A DNA stretch of 64,000 nucleotides from JAVVHE01 sp032249695 (GCA_032249695.1 JAVVHE010000006.1:68490-132489), one strand, 5' to 3'. Shown: positions 52,359-64,000, numbered from the stretch's first letter. The notes: a model not told the origin generated them from the sequence alone. Numbers and translations are program-made.

Positions 52359-53624
52359 ATGTCGACCGATGTCATCATACCCCCGCTCGGCGAATCGATC
52401 ACCGAGGCGACCGTTGGCCAGTGGCTGAAAGCGCCCGGCGACCCGGTGAGGGCGGACGAGCCGATCGTCAGCCTGGAGACCGACAAGGTCGCCGTGGAAG
52501 TGCCCGCGCCGGTCGCGGGAACGCTCAGCGAGCAGCTCGCCAAGCCGGGCGACACGGTGAATGTCGGCTCGGCGATCGCGCGGATCGAAGCCGGCGCCGG
52601 GGCAGCCGCTCCCGAGGCCGAGCAGGCGAAGGCGCCCGCGGCGACGGCACCCGCAGCCGCCGCGGCTGCGCCCACTGGCGGTGCGGATGGCAAGGCGCAC
52701 GATGCGCTCTCGCCCGCGGTGCGGCGCGTCGTCGAGGAGCGCGGCCTCGATCCGGCACGCATCGCCGGCAGCGGGCCCGATGGGCGAATCACGAAGGCCG
52801 ATGCGCTGGCGGCGCAGCCGACGGCCGCGTCCCCTCTCGCACCCTCGCCCGCGGCTCAGCCATCCTCTCAGCCAGGCGGGAGAGTGACTGGCACGCCGCA
52901 GGCGGGCCAGGGCGAGGGCACGGCGCGCCGCGAGGAGCGGGTGCGCATGACACGCCTGCGCCAGACGATCGCGCGGCGCCTGAAGGAAGCACAAAACACG
53001 GCGGCGATGCTCACCACGTTCAACGACGTGGACATGGGCGCAGTGATGGCCGCGCGCGACAAGTACAAGGACGTTTTCGAAAAGAAGCACGGCGTGCGTC
53101 TGGGCTTCATGAGCTTCTTCGCGCGCGCCAGCGTGTTCGCGCTGAACGAGGTCCCCGCAGTCAACGCTCGGATCGACGGCGACGAGATCGTCTATCACCA
53201 ATATGCCGACCTTGGCATCGCGGTTTCCAGCCCCGGCGGCCTCGTCGTCCCCGTGCTGCGCAACGCCCAGGCGCTCGGCTTTGCGGACACCGAGAAGGCC
53301 ATCGCCGACTTTGGCCGTCGCGCGCGCGACGGACAGTTGAAGCTGGAAGAGCTGCAGGGCGGCACCTTCACGATCAGCAATGGCGGCGTGTTCGGCAGCC
53401 TGATGTCGACCCCGATCCTCAACCCCCCGCAATCGGGCGTGCTGGGCCTGCACCGCATCGAGGAGCGGCCCGTCGCGCGCGGCGGACAGGTCGTGATCCG
53501 GCCGATGATGTACCTGGCGCTCAGCTACGATCATCGGATCGTCGACGGGCGCGAGGCCGTGACCTTCCTCGTCCGCGTGAAGGAAGCGATCGAAGACCCC
53601 GTCCGCCTGCTCATCGATCTATGA
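52359..53624 (+). CDS. sucB: dihydrolipoyllysine succinyltransferase (E2 of 2-oxoglutarate dehydrogenase)
   Basis: 421 residues. Lipoyl domain with acceptor Lys43 (ETDKVAVEV), Ala/Pro linker, peripheral-subunit-binding domain ('LSPAVRRVVEERGLDPARI'), and catalytic domain with the His motif SYDHRIVDGREAV. The linker at about 157-185 (DNA 52828-52920) contains repeat-like CCCTCTCGCACCCTCGCCC DNA. Its stop overlaps the next start. Confidence 0.96.
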   Translation: MSTDVIIPPLGESITEATVGQWLKAPGDPVRADEPIVSLETDKVAVEVPAPVAGTLSEQLAKPGDTVNVGSAIARIEAGAGAAAPEAEQAKAPAATAPAAAAAAPTGGADGKAHDALSPAVRRVVEERGLDPARIAGSGPDGRITKADALAAQPTAASPLAPSPAAQPSSQPGGRVTGTPQAGQGEGTARREERVRMTRLRQTIARRLKEAQNTAAMLTTFNDVDMGAVMAARDKYKDVFEKKHGVRLGFMSFFARASVFALNEVPAVNARIDGDEIVYHQYADLGIAVSSPGGLVVPVLRNAQALGFADTEKAIADFGRRARDGQLKLEELQGGTFTISNGGVFGSLMSTPILNPPQSGVLGLHRIEERPVARGGQVVIRPMMYLALSYDHRIVDGREAVTFLVRVKEAIEDPVRLLIDL

Positions 53625-54169
53625 TGAGGAACCAGGGCAAGCTGACCGGAAGCGCCGTCCTCATCGGACGTGCCGCGTTCGCCCTCGCGCTCACCGTGGC
53701 GCCCGCGATCGCGGCGCCCGACGAGGTGGTGATTGATGGGCGCCGCTACTCGCGCGAGCAGGCGTCGGCGCCGAATGAGGATTTCGTGCGGCGGCTGGGT
53801 CAGCTGCCCGATGACGGATCGGGCCGAGATGAGCGCTCAAACCGGCCGATGTGCGTCGGCGTGATCGGGGTCGCGCCCGGTTGCGCCGCGATGGGCACAG
53901 GGGGTTTCCCGCTCATTTCGGTCTCCGGCCATGTCGCGCGGATCGCGCTTGCGCAAACCCGGCTGCCGGCGGTGCCGAACGATGCGCCATCGATCCTGAG
54001 CGTGTTTGCCGACAGCGCCAATCAGGAGCGTGAGCGCGACCCGACCGCGCGGGACCTTGCCTATCCGACGGAGCTCTACGGCACCCCGCAAAAGCGCACC
54101 CGATCGTTCCAGCTCGAGCCTATCGAGGCCGCGATGATGCGCGTGCTGGTCCCAGAGGCGGGCCGGTGA
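53621..54169 (+). CDS. unknown secreted protein, short paralogue of the next gene
   Basis: 182 residues (ATG 53621 overlapping the sucB stop; ATG 53624 also possible). A signal peptide ends near 'APAIAA', followed by 'DEVVIDGRRYSREQA'. The C-terminal half matches the following gene: 'GFPLISVSGHVARIALAQTR' here against 'GFPLLSVASYAARVALAETK' there. It lacks the central about 120 residues of its neighbour. The function is unknown. Confidence 0.75.
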   Translation: MMRNQGKLTGSAVLIGRAAFALALTVAPAIAAPDEVVIDGRRYSREQASAPNEDFVRRLGQLPDDGSGRDERSNRPMCVGVIGVAPGCAAMGTGGFPLISVSGHVARIALAQTRLPAVPNDAPSILSVFADSANQERERDPTARDLAYPTELYGTPQKRTRSFQLEPIEAAMMRVLVPEAGR

Positions 54170-55086
54170 TCCTGGCGTTCGCCGCCGCCGCGCTGGCGGC
54201 CGCGCAGCCGGCAGCGGCGCCAGCCGCGACCGACGAGGTGGTGATCGAGGGCCGCCGCATCACCCGCTCCGAAGCGGCGCGGATCGCGGCCGATCATGTG
54301 CGCGGCGTCAGCATTCCCAATGATTTCGGCCAGCTCGCGCGCTGGAACACGGGCATCTGCCCCAAGGTCGTCGGGATCGCGCCGGTCTATGCCGAGATCG
54401 TCATCAAGCGCGTCGCGGCCGCCGTGCGCGTTGCGGGTGCGTCGCTCGCGGGGGACGGGTGCAAGCCGAACCTCGTGCTCGCCTTCGCGCTCGATTCGAA
54501 GGCGCTGGCGCAGGCGGTCGCGCGCGAGGCCGGATCGCAGCTGTTCCAGTCGACCCCGCCCGCGCAGAAGCGCGTGCTGTTGGAATCCGATCTGCCGGTG
54601 CGCTGGATCTATGCGCTTGGCGCGGGTTCGGGCGGCGGCGCGCCGCTTAGCGATGGCGCAGCGCCGCCGATCAGCGCGGTGGGGGCCGGGCCCGACCGGC
54701 TGCAGGGGCTGGGCGGCCCGGGCAGCATCACCACGCAGCGCACCAGCGGCAGCCTGATCGACACCAACCTCGTCGTCTCGATCACCGGAGCGTTCGTGAT
54801 CGTCGACCTGAAGCGCGCCGAAGGCTTCCCGCTGCTCTCGGTCGCGAGCTACGCCGCGCGCGTCGCGCTCGCCGAGACCAAGCTGCCGCCGCGGCCGGGC
54901 GAGGCCGATTCGATCCTGGCGCTGTTCGATCGAGCCGAAAACAAGGCCGCCGCGCAGGACCTGTCCGCGTGGGACCGCGCGCTACTCGTCGCCCTCTATC
55001 GCACCCCGCCCGAACGCGAGGCCCGCTACCAGAAAAGCCGTGTCCAGGCCGAGATGGTCCGCGCGCTGACGGGCGGGGCGCGCTGA
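54166..55086 (+). CDS. unknown secreted protein, full-length paralogue
   Basis: 306 residues from GTG 54166 (GTGA overlap). An N-terminal signal-like stretch is followed by 'DEVVIEGRRITRSEAARIA', two isolated cysteines ('TGICPKVVG' and 'GDGCKPNLV') that could form a disulfide, and the C-terminal block shared with the preceding gene. The family is not recognised. The sucB-linked position suggests co-expression only. Confidence 0.75.
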   Translation: MILAFAAAALAAAQPAAAPAATDEVVIEGRRITRSEAARIAADHVRGVSIPNDFGQLARWNTGICPKVVGIAPVYAEIVIKRVAAAVRVAGASLAGDGCKPNLVLAFALDSKALAQAVAREAGSQLFQSTPPAQKRVLLESDLPVRWIYALGAGSGGGAPLSDGAAPPISAVGAGPDRLQGLGGPGSITTQRTSGSLIDTNLVVSITGAFVIVDLKRAEGFPLLSVASYAARVALAETKLPPRPGEADSILALFDRAENKAAAQDLSAWDRALLVALYRTPPEREARYQKSRVQAEMVRALTGGAR

Positions 55087-55120
55087 CCGATCGGCTGTCG
55101 GCCCCTTCCGGCCGATGGTC
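55085..55120 (+). terminator. possible hairpin terminator after the suc operon tail
   Basis: GACC-g-ATCGGC pairs with GCCGAT-GGTC across a 15-base loop immediately after the stop. No T-run follows, so termination is uncertain. Confidence 0.35.
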
Positions 55121-55149
55121 CCGATGGTCCCGAAGGTCACGAAGGTCTT
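55114..55149 (+). repeat. four 9-bp tandem repeats
   Basis: GATGGTCCC, GATGGTCCC, GAAGGTCAC, GAAGGTCTT in direct succession: two exact copies and two diverged ones, overlapping the hairpin above. From here to 55629 the DNA is GC-rich, repeat-like, and contains no recognised gene. Confidence 0.7.
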
Positions 55150-55629
55150 GGCACGGGTGGCGCCGGGGACGGAGGAGGAGGCGTTGGAGGCGGAGCGCGG
55201 GCGGGAGACCGGTGCAGCGGATTCTCTATAACCGATCTGGTGCGTTTTGGCAAGAGGTCGCAGCCGCGCAATTCATCCCCTCTCCCGGCGCAAGCTTGGG
55301 CCTGGCAGCGCCGCGGGGCGCTCAAGGATCGGGGCGGTGGGTGGCGGCCTTCGCGGGCATGGCGGGCCGGATCGGGGAGGGGGAGTGCCACCAGACGGGG
55401 GCATCAGCGCTTCCGGCGGTGGTGAAATCGCACCCGTTCCGGCTGGGATCCGCACAAGTTTGGAAGATAACCGCCGCCGGGACGCGCAACGACCGCTGTT
55501 CCGCGTGCCCTGCCGCTGGCATCCCGCGCCTGCACCGCGACCATTCGTCGAACCCGGTCGTCTGGCCCGGCCGCGCCCCGCCTGCGCCGCGCTTTCCTAC
55601 AGCAGCCGATCCATGCCAATATCACCCAC

Positions 55630-55845
55630 ATGGTTATACTCCGCCGCCGCCACGATGGCTGGAATGCGTCGCGCATCCGCCTGTTCTTCACCGAGCTGAT
55701 GCGCAGCCGCTGCGTTGCGCGCGCCGCCCGCGCAGCCGGCCTGACCGCCCGCAGCGCCTACCGCCTGCGCGCCCGCGACGCCGACGTTGCCGCGCTGTGG
55801 GACAAGGTGCTGCGGCTGCCAGGCAAGCGGCGGGTTGATCTTTAG
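55630..55845 (+). CDS. small HTH-like protein
   Basis: 71 residues. The layout 'RRHDGWNASRIRLFFTELMR' then 'VARAARAAGLTARSAYRLRA' and 'AALWDKVLRLPG' matches small helix-turn-helix proteins common in sphingomonads (typically GWTPxRQ...VxxAARxVGMSxxSAYxLRRR). It probably binds DNA; no partner is visible. No strong ribosome site precedes ATG 55630. Confidence 0.6.
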   Translation: MVILRRRHDGWNASRIRLFFTELMRSRCVARAARAAGLTARSAYRLRARDADVAALWDKVLRLPGKRRVDL

Positions 55846-55949
55846 ATTGCGCCGTCGCGGGGCGAGCCGTGCGCGCTGGCGGACAGCTCCACGCCCGGAT
55901 GTTCGGCGGGCGCGCGGGTCGCGGCAAGCAGGGCGCGGGCGCGTGCCTG

Positions 55950-56028
55950 TGAATGGCGCCGCGCCCCTCCGCCCCCGCTCTGCGCGGGGCGGGCCCCTCC
56001 CCATGCGCAGCACGGGGAGGAACCGACG
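55950..56028. repeat. GC-rich hairpins downstream of infB
   Basis: CCGCCCCCGC-tct-GCGCGGGGCGG followed by CCTCCCC-atgcgcagca-CGGGGAGG. The second pair matches the CCTCCCC...GGGAGG arms of the repeats at 18404 and 19465. It sits 3 bp beyond the infB stop and could act as a terminator or mRNA-end stabiliser. Confidence 0.5.
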
Positions 56029-56030
56029 CA

Positions 56031-58984
<2,954 letters not shown>

Positions 58985-58988
<4 letters not shown>

Positions 58989-59659
58989 AAACTTTCCTGG
59001 GCCTCACCCGCCTCAGCCGAGGCGGGCGCGGCGTCGAGGTCGCCCTCGGCGTCGCTGCTAACCGTTCCGATGAATTCCCGCCAGCGCGTGACCGCCTCGG
59101 CGATGCGGCGCGCGGGGTTTTCGCCGAGCACGCCGAGATGCACCACATTCGCGCGCCCGAGGGCTGCTGACAAGGTCGCGCGTGCCGCCGGGAGCGTAAT
59201 GTGCTCGATCCCCGCCCCGCGCGCCTTGGCAGCCAGCGCCCGAGCGTCGCGCCCGGCGTCCGCGACCGAGACGACAAGCCGCGCCGTCCCCGCCGCGGCC
59301 GCGTCGGCGATCCGCTCTGTGCCATAGATAAGCGCGCCGCCCCGGTTTTCGAGGCCGATCCGATCGAGCGCCAGCCGTTCGAGGCCATCGGCGATGCGTT
59401 GGGTCAGATCACCGGGTATGGTTGGGGGTTGCGTCTTGAACGCGCGGGCAAGCGCGCCCTTCAGGCGGCCCTTGGCGATCGCGATGTCCAGCTCGGCGGC
59501 GGTGACGCCGATCCACGCTCCGCGCCCGCCCGCGCGCGCCTGAAGATCGGGCGCGATCGTTCCATCGGGCCCCAGCGCCAGCCGAATGAGGCCGGACCGG
59601 GAGCGGTGGCCGCCGCTTAGGATGCAGCGCCGCTGAGGCTCATCGGGGGAGGACCGCAC
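58985..59659 (-). CDS. ylxR: YlxR family RNA-binding protein with extra L7Ae-like domain
   Basis: 224 residues. The N-terminal DUF448/YlxR part is 'EPQRRCILSGGHRSRSGLIR', 'GRGAWIGV'; the C-terminal part looks L7Ae/ribosomal-like ('ARLVVSVADAGRDARALAAK'). GTG 59659 is chosen: GGGAGG lies 5 bases upstream, and homology starts at 'DEPQRRC'. The ribosome site lies in the repeat-rich gap behind it. Located between nusA and infB as usual. Confidence 0.9.
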
Positions 59660-59899
59660 ACGCGCCTCCCGTCGGTTGGGCGGGGTGGAACAGGACCTCC
59701 CCACGCCCGGGAGGGAGACGGGGACCGGCCTGCGCAGCAGCACGGTCAAGACGCGGCACCGTCGGGTTGCAGGGATCCGCCGAGTCGGCGGGCCCGCAGC
59801 CGGAGGCGGCAGGCCGCACGGCCCCTCCACCACCGGGCTGCGCCCGGCGGTCCTCCTCCCCGGCCGATGATCGGGGAGCAACTGGAAGGGCGTTCAGCC
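59660..59899. repeat. repeat-rich gap between nusA and ylxR
   Basis: Holds several CCTCCCC/GGGAGG pairs, such as GGACCTCCCCACGCCCGGG and GGTCCTCCTCCCCGGCC near 59850, with no gene. Within an otherwise tight operon it looks like inserted repeat DNA. It provides the GGGAGG ribosome site of ylxR. Confidence 0.5.
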
Positions 59900-61447
59900 T
59901 CAAGCGTCTTCCCCGGCGAACCAGTGGGCGCGGGCGGCCATGATGATGCGGTTGGCGTCTTCCTGCGTCAGGCCGAAGCCGCGCAGCAGGCCATCGGGAA
60001 TGCCCTTCGCCTTGTTCTCGCGGCTGATGAGGTCGTCGGCCGCGAGGTCGCCGAGGTCGTCGAGCGTGCGCACCCCCGCCTTGCCCAGCGCGACCAGCAT
60101 CGGCTCGGTCAGCCCCTCGATCGCGGCGAGATCGTCGGACACGCCCAGCGCCTGGCGCTCGGCGCGCGCAGCGGCCTCGCGCCGCTCGAGCGCCTCGGCG
60201 GCGCGGTTCTGCAGCTCGGCCGCGAGGTCGTCGTCGAAGCCCTCGATCGCTGCGAGCTCGTCCGTCTCGATATAGGCGACCTCCTCGAGTTCGGTGAAGC
60301 CTTCGGCGACGAGCAGCTGGGCGAGCGTCTCGTCGACGTCGAGCTCGGTCTGGAACATCTCCGAGCGCTCGACGAACAGGCGCTGGTTGCGCTCGGAGGC
60401 GTCGGTCTCGGTCATGATGTCGATCTGGCGGCCGGTCAGCTGGCTCGCCAGCCGCACATTCTGGCCGCGGCGCCCGATGGCGAGGCTCAGCTGGTCGTCG
60501 GGCACGACGACTTCGATGCGGTTCTCCTCCTCGTCGAGGATCACCTTCGCCACCTGTGCCGGCTGCAGCGCGTTCACGACGAAGGTGGCGACGTCGGGCG
60601 ACCACGGGATGATGTCGATCTTCTCGCCCGCCAGCTCCTGCACCACCGCCTGCACTCGGCTGCCCTTCATGCCGACGCACGCTCCAACAGGATCGATCGA
60701 GCTGTCCCGGCTGATGACGCCGATCTTGGCGCGGCTGCCCGGATCGCGCGCGCACGCCTGGATCGAGATGACGCCGTCATAGATCTCCGGCACTTCCTGC
60801 GCGAACAGCTTCATCATGAACTCGGGCGCCGCGCGGCTCAAAAAGATCTGCGATCCGCGCGCCTCGCGGCGGACATCGCGCACGTAGGAGCGGATGCGCT
60901 CGCCGACGCGCGGCACTTCGCGCGGGATCTGCTGGTCGCGGCGGATGATACCCTCGGCACGGCCAAGATCGACGACGATGTGGCCGAACTCCACGCGCTT
61001 GACGATCCCGATGATGATCTCGCCGACGCGGTCCTTATATTCGTTATACTGCCGCTCGCGCTCGGCGTCGCGCACCTGCTGCAGGATGGTCTGCTTGCCC
61101 GCCTGCGCGGCGATGCGGCTGGCATCGATCATCGGCAGCGGATCGACGATGAAGTCGCCCAGCTTCGCGGTCTTGTCGCGCACCTGCGCATCATGGAGCG
61201 CGATCTGCGTGAACAGATTCTCGGGCTCCTCGACGACCTCGAGCACCCGCCACAGCCGCGCCTCGCCCGTCTTGGGGTCGATCTTGGCGCGGATGTCGTT
61301 CTCTTGCCCATAGCGCGCCTTGGCGCTGCGCTGCAGCGCGTCTTCCAGCGCGTGGATGACGATCGCAGGATCGATCGACTTTTCCTTGGCGACCGAATCG
61401 GCGATTGCCAGAAGCTCGGTCTTGTTGGCCGAAATGACTGCAGCCAT
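59900..61447 (-). CDS. nusA: transcription termination/antitermination factor NusA
   Basis: 515 residues. N-terminal RNA polymerase-binding domain ('ANKTELLAIADSVAKEKSID'), S1 domain ('GEIIIGIVKRVEFGHIVVDL'), KH domains ('DPVGACVGMKGSRVQAVVQE', 'SLAIGRRGQNVRLASQLTG'), and C-terminal helix-hairpin-helix repeats ('LAAIEGFDDDLAAELQNRA', 'LAAIEGLTEPMLVALGKAG'). ATG 61447 overlaps the rimP stop as TAATG. Confidence 0.97.
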   Translation of the reverse strand: MAAVISANKTELLAIADSVAKEKSIDPAIVIHALEDALQRSAKARYGQENDIRAKIDPKTGEARLWRVLEVVEEPENLFTQIALHDAQVRDKTAKLGDFIVDPLPMIDASRIAAQAGKQTILQQVRDAERERQYNEYKDRVGEIIIGIVKRVEFGHIVVDLGRAEGIIRRDQQIPREVPRVGERIRSYVRDVRREARGSQIFLSRAAPEFMMKLFAQEVPEIYDGVISIQACARDPGSRAKIGVISRDSSIDPVGACVGMKGSRVQAVVQELAGEKIDIIPWSPDVATFVVNALQPAQVAKVILDEEENRIEVVVPDDQLSLAIGRRGQNVRLASQLTGRQIDIMTETDASERNQRLFVERSEMFQTELDVDETLAQLLVAEGFTELEEVAYIETDELAAIEGFDDDLAAELQNRAAEALERREAAARAERQALGVSDDLAAIEGLTEPMLVALGKAGVRTLDDLGDLAADDLISRENKAKGIPDGLLRGFGLTQEDANRIIMAARAHWFAGEDA

Positions 61448-61983
61448 TAGCGTCTGTCCTTCAATATGCTGTCCGCGCCCTCGGTGGAGAGCGGTTGTGT
61501 TGCCTTGATGAGCTCGTCGGTGAGGACGAGTTTCGCGGTCTGCACGGCCGCCAGCGGCAGCCGCGTTTCGCCCAAGCCGGGCACGTCCAGTTCGACCTCG
61601 TCGCCGCGCAGGCCCCGGACGGTGCCGTCGAAGCGCTTGCGCCCGCCAAGCGGCGAGTCGAGCGTCACGCGCGCGCGGTGGCCCGCCCAACGCTCCCAAT
61701 CCCCGGGCCGGGTGAGCGGCCGGTCGATGCCGGGCGACGACACCTCCAGCCGGTATTCGGCCTCGATCGGGTCGGCCTCCTCCAGCACCGGATCGAGCGC
61801 GCGGCTGAGCTCGGCGCACTGATCGAGCGTCAGCTGGCCCGTCTCGGGATCCTCCGCCATGATCTGCAGCGTCTGCGAGCGCCGCCCGCCCTGCAGCGAC
61901 ACACGCACCAGCGCAAGGCCTTGCGCCTCGACGACGGGTGCGATGATCCGTGCAAGCTCGGCGGCATCCGCCACGTCGGCCAA
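61447..61983 (-). CDS. rimP: ribosome maturation factor RimP
   Basis: 178 residues. 'ALVRVSLQGGRRSQTLQIMA', 'YRLEVSSPGIDRPLTRPGDW' and the C-terminal SH3-like domain ('GLRGDEVELDVPGLGETRLP') are the RimP signature. It helps 30S assembly. First gene of the operon; the 157-bp gap to the divergent sugar dehydrogenase should hold both promoters. Confidence 0.95.
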   Translation of the reverse strand: MADVADAAELARIIAPVVEAQGLALVRVSLQGGRRSQTLQIMAEDPETGQLTLDQCAELSRALDPVLEEADPIEAEYRLEVSSPGIDRPLTRPGDWERWAGHRARVTLDSPLGGRKRFDGTVRGLRGDEVELDVPGLGETRLPLAAVQTAKLVLTDELIKATQPLSTEGADSILKDRR

Positions 61984-62140
61984 ACTCCTCCGTTCGCCGC
62001 CCCGGGGTCGAGGCGGCGTCCCAAACGGTTACCCATGTAGGACGACTGGCGGGAACATATGCCGGAGAGCGCCGCGCGGCAAGGACAAACGGCCAGGTTG
62101 GCGCGGGGGCCGGGCTGCGGCTAGGGCGGCGGGAAGGATC

Positions 62141-63346
62141 ATGACCATGCGGAGCGAGTGGATGCGGGCAGGCTGGGTAGCGGTGGTAGCGGCGCTGGCG
62201 GCGGCGTGCGGGCCGGGCGGGGCGTCGGCGCAGGAGGACGCGGCGGCTGCGGCGAAGGTCGGGCAGCAGCCGCCCGTGGGGCCGCGCGAGGCGACGAAGC
62301 CCGGCTTCACTGTCACGCCGGTTGCAACCTATGCGGAGCCGTGGGCGATGGCCTTCCTCCCGGACGGCCGTTTCCTCGTGACCGAGAAGAAGGGCACGCT
62401 CCGCGTCGGCACGCAGGCGGGCGCCAAGTCACCGCCGATCGCGGGCACGCCCAAGGTGGAATATGGCGGGCAGGGCGGTCTGGGCGACGTGGTGCTGTCG
62501 CCCGACTTCAGGCACGACCGCTATGTCTATCTGAGCTGGGTCGAGGCAGGCGACGGCGACACGCGCGGCGCGGCGGTGGGGAGAGCCAAGCTGATCATCG
62601 GCCCGGGCGTTGAGGGCGGGCGGCTTGAGGGGCTGCGGGTCATCTGGCGGCAGGAGCCCAAGGTGACGGGCCGCGGCCACTTCAGCCACCGCATGGCCTT
62701 CTCGCCCGACGGGCAGTTCCTGTTCATCACCAGCGGCGAGCGGCAGAAATTCACCCCCGCGCAGGACCTGAGCGTCAATCTGGGCAAGGTCATCCGCCTC
62801 ACTCCGACCGGCGGCGTGCCAAGCACCAACCCCTATTACGATCAGGGCCGCGTCACATCGCAGATCTGGTCCTATGGCCACCGCAACCTCTTGGGCATCG
62901 CGTTCGACGCCGAAGGCCAGCTGTGGGACATCGAGCACGGCCCCGCGGGCGGCGACGAGATCAACCTGGTGAGCCCCAAGCATAATTACGGCTGGCCGGT
63001 GGTATCGAACGGCGACCATTATGACGGCCGCCCGATCCCGCGCCATTGGACGCGGCCCGAATTCGATGCGCCGAAGATCAGCTGGAACCCGGTCATCGCT
63101 CCGGGCGATTTCATCTGGTATCGTGGGTCATTGTTTCCGGACTGGCGCGGGCAGGCGCTGGCGGTGGGCCTCGCGTCGCAGTCGCTGGTGCGGATCGCGC
63201 GCGAGGGCGACCATTTGATCGAGGTGGAGCGCTATGCCTTCGACAACCGCCTGCGCGAAATCCGCGAGGGGCCCGATGGCGCGCTGTGGGTGCTGGAGGA
63301 CGGGCCGACCGGACGCCTGCTGAAGCTGACGCCGAAGGCGCGGTAG
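62141..63346 (+). CDS. PQQ-dependent aldose sugar dehydrogenase family protein
   Basis: 401 residues. A lipoprotein-type signal ('VVAALAAACGPGG') is followed by a six-bladed propeller of the soluble glucose/aldose dehydrogenase family: 'YAEPWAMAFLPDGRFLVTEK', 'GRGHFSHRMAFSPDGQFLFI', 'HRNLLGIAFDAEGQLWDIEH', 'GGDEINLVSPKHNYGWPVV'. It oxidises periplasmic sugars with PQQ in known members. GGAAGG precedes ATG 62141. It converges on bchD. Confidence 0.92.
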   Translation: MTMRSEWMRAGWVAVVAALAAACGPGGASAQEDAAAAAKVGQQPPVGPREATKPGFTVTPVATYAEPWAMAFLPDGRFLVTEKKGTLRVGTQAGAKSPPIAGTPKVEYGGQGGLGDVVLSPDFRHDRYVYLSWVEAGDGDTRGAAVGRAKLIIGPGVEGGRLEGLRVIWRQEPKVTGRGHFSHRMAFSPDGQFLFITSGERQKFTPAQDLSVNLGKVIRLTPTGGVPSTNPYYDQGRVTSQIWSYGHRNLLGIAFDAEGQLWDIEHGPAGGDEINLVSPKHNYGWPVVSNGDHYDGRPIPRHWTRPEFDAPKISWNPVIAPGDFIWYRGSLFPDWRGQALAVGLASQSLVRIAREGDHLIEVERYAFDNRLREIREGPDGALWVLEDGPTGRLLKLTPKAR

Positions 63347-63375
63347 AGGTCCCCGGAGCGCGGCCGGCGGCGCGC

Positions 63376-64000
63376 CTATCCGCCGAGCGCTGCGCCGAGG
63401 CGCTCGGCTCCGGCGCGGGGCAGCGCGAGATAGCGCGCGCGCATCGCGGCGGCGAGCGCGGCGGCTTCGGGCTGCGCGCGCGGCGAGATGTCGATGACGA
63501 CGGCCGGCGTTGCGGACGCGGCGATGCGTCGCGCGGCGGCTTCGGCGTCGGCGGTGGCTGCGGCGCGGCCGTGGGCGCCGCTGCGCGCGACGTTGGCGCG
63601 CCCGTCGGTCAGCACCACCAGCTGCGGTGTGCGGCCCTTGACGCGCGCGGAAGCCGCCAACGCGAGCGCTGCGTCCAGCCCCGCTGCGAGCGGGGTCGGC
63701 CCGCCGCCGGGCAGCTCGGCAAGCGCGCGGCGGGCGCGGGTGAGGCTGCGCGTCGGCGGCAGCAACAGCTCGGCGCCCTCGCCGCGGAAGGCGACGAGCG
63801 CGACCTCGGCGCGCGTGACGTGCGCCTGCGCGAGCAGGATTTCGACGGCGCCCTTCGCCTCGGCGAGCCGCGCCGCAGCGCTGGAGCCCGACGCATCGAC
63901 CGCGAAGATGGTGGTCGTCTCGGCGCGCGACACGAAGCGCTTCACCCGCAGGTCCTCGCGCCGGATGTGCAGCCTCGGCGCGGGCGCCGCGCCGTTGGCG
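63376..64000 (-). CDS. bchD: magnesium chelatase subunit D, 5' part outside the window
   Basis: The last about 208 codons of a gene that continues beyond base 64000 in an open frame. It contains the C-terminal VWA domain: MIDAS motif DASGSSA, 'RAETTTIFAVDASG', 'LLLPPTRSLTRARRALAELP' and GGGPTPLAAGLDAAL, which match BchD/ChlD. With BchI and BchH it inserts Mg into protoporphyrin IX. It implies bacteriochlorophyll synthesis and probably a photosynthesis cluster to the right. Confidence 0.88.
   Translation of the reverse strand, partial: ANGAAPAPRLHIRREDLRVKRFVSRAETTTIFAVDASGSSAAARLAEAKGAVEILLAQAHVTRAEVALVAFRGEGAELLLPPTRSLTRARRALAELPGGGPTPLAAGLDAALALAASARVKGRTPQLVVLTDGRANVARSGAHGRAAATADAEAAARRIAASATPAVVIDISPRAQPEAAALAAAMRARYLALPRAGAERLGAALGG

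Overview
The window is a GC-rich chromosomal segment with dense genes, short overlapping gene junctions (ATGA, GTGA, TGATG) and strong G/C third-position bias. Gene content points to a sphingomonad-type alphaproteobacterium: a TonB-dependent receptor paired with a TetR regulator, a SapC-family protein, a PEP-CTERM-like protease, argF-hslO, rimP-nusA-ylxR-infB, and at the right edge the 3' part of a magnesium-chelatase bchD gene, which suggests an aerobic anoxygenic phototroph. No rRNA, tRNA, CRISPR array, transposase or integrase was seen.

Layout. 1-3.6 kb: Mla/MCE lipid ABC transporter (permease, ATPase, MCE protein, lipoprotein) on the minus strand. 3.6-7.5 kb: HAD hydrolase, TetR regulator, and a TonB-dependent receptor interrupted by an in-frame TAA. 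7.6-13.5 kb: mazG, a DUF2721 membrane protein, sapC, telA with an unknown partner, and a secreted trypsin-like protease. 13.7-14.9 kb: argD. 15.1-25.2 kb: a nine-gene plus-strand operon of unknown product: inositol-3-phosphate synthase, HD-domain protein, SAM methyltransferase, Gfo/Idh oxidoreductase, metallo-beta-lactamase-fold protein, YcaO, xylose-isomerase-like TIM barrel, GT4 glycosyltransferase and PIG-L deacetylase. 25.3-33.0 kb: a reduced type IV secretion locus (virB1, B2, B3, B4, a B6-B9 fusion, B10, B11). 33.0-37.4 kb: kbl-tdh threonine catabolism and a cytochrome b / molybdopterin oxidoreductase pair. 37.5-39.7 kb: argF, hslO, DUF305. 40.2-42.7 kb: queC-queE converging on queF-mgtC. 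42.9-55.1 kb: sulfurtransferase, cystathionine lyase, pheS-pheT, sucA, a decayed vapC, sucB and two related secreted proteins. 55.6-62.0 kb: a small HTH-like gene and the rimP-nusA-ylxR-infB operon (minus). 62.1-64 kb: PQQ-type sugar dehydrogenase and partial bchD.

The main candidate for an undescribed system is the 15.1-25.2 kb operon. Ino1 + GT4 + PIG-L reproduce the enzyme types of the first steps of mycothiol assembly (inositol phosphate, glycosyl transfer, N-deacetylation), but no MshC or MshD is present. Instead there are a YcaO, a methyltransferase, an inositol-dehydrogenase-like and an inosose-isomerase-like enzyme. I infer a modified aminoglycosyl-cyclitol metabolite. The same operon carries several copies of short GC-rich palindromic repeats that are translated in frame as gene tails, N-terminal extensions or internal insertions.
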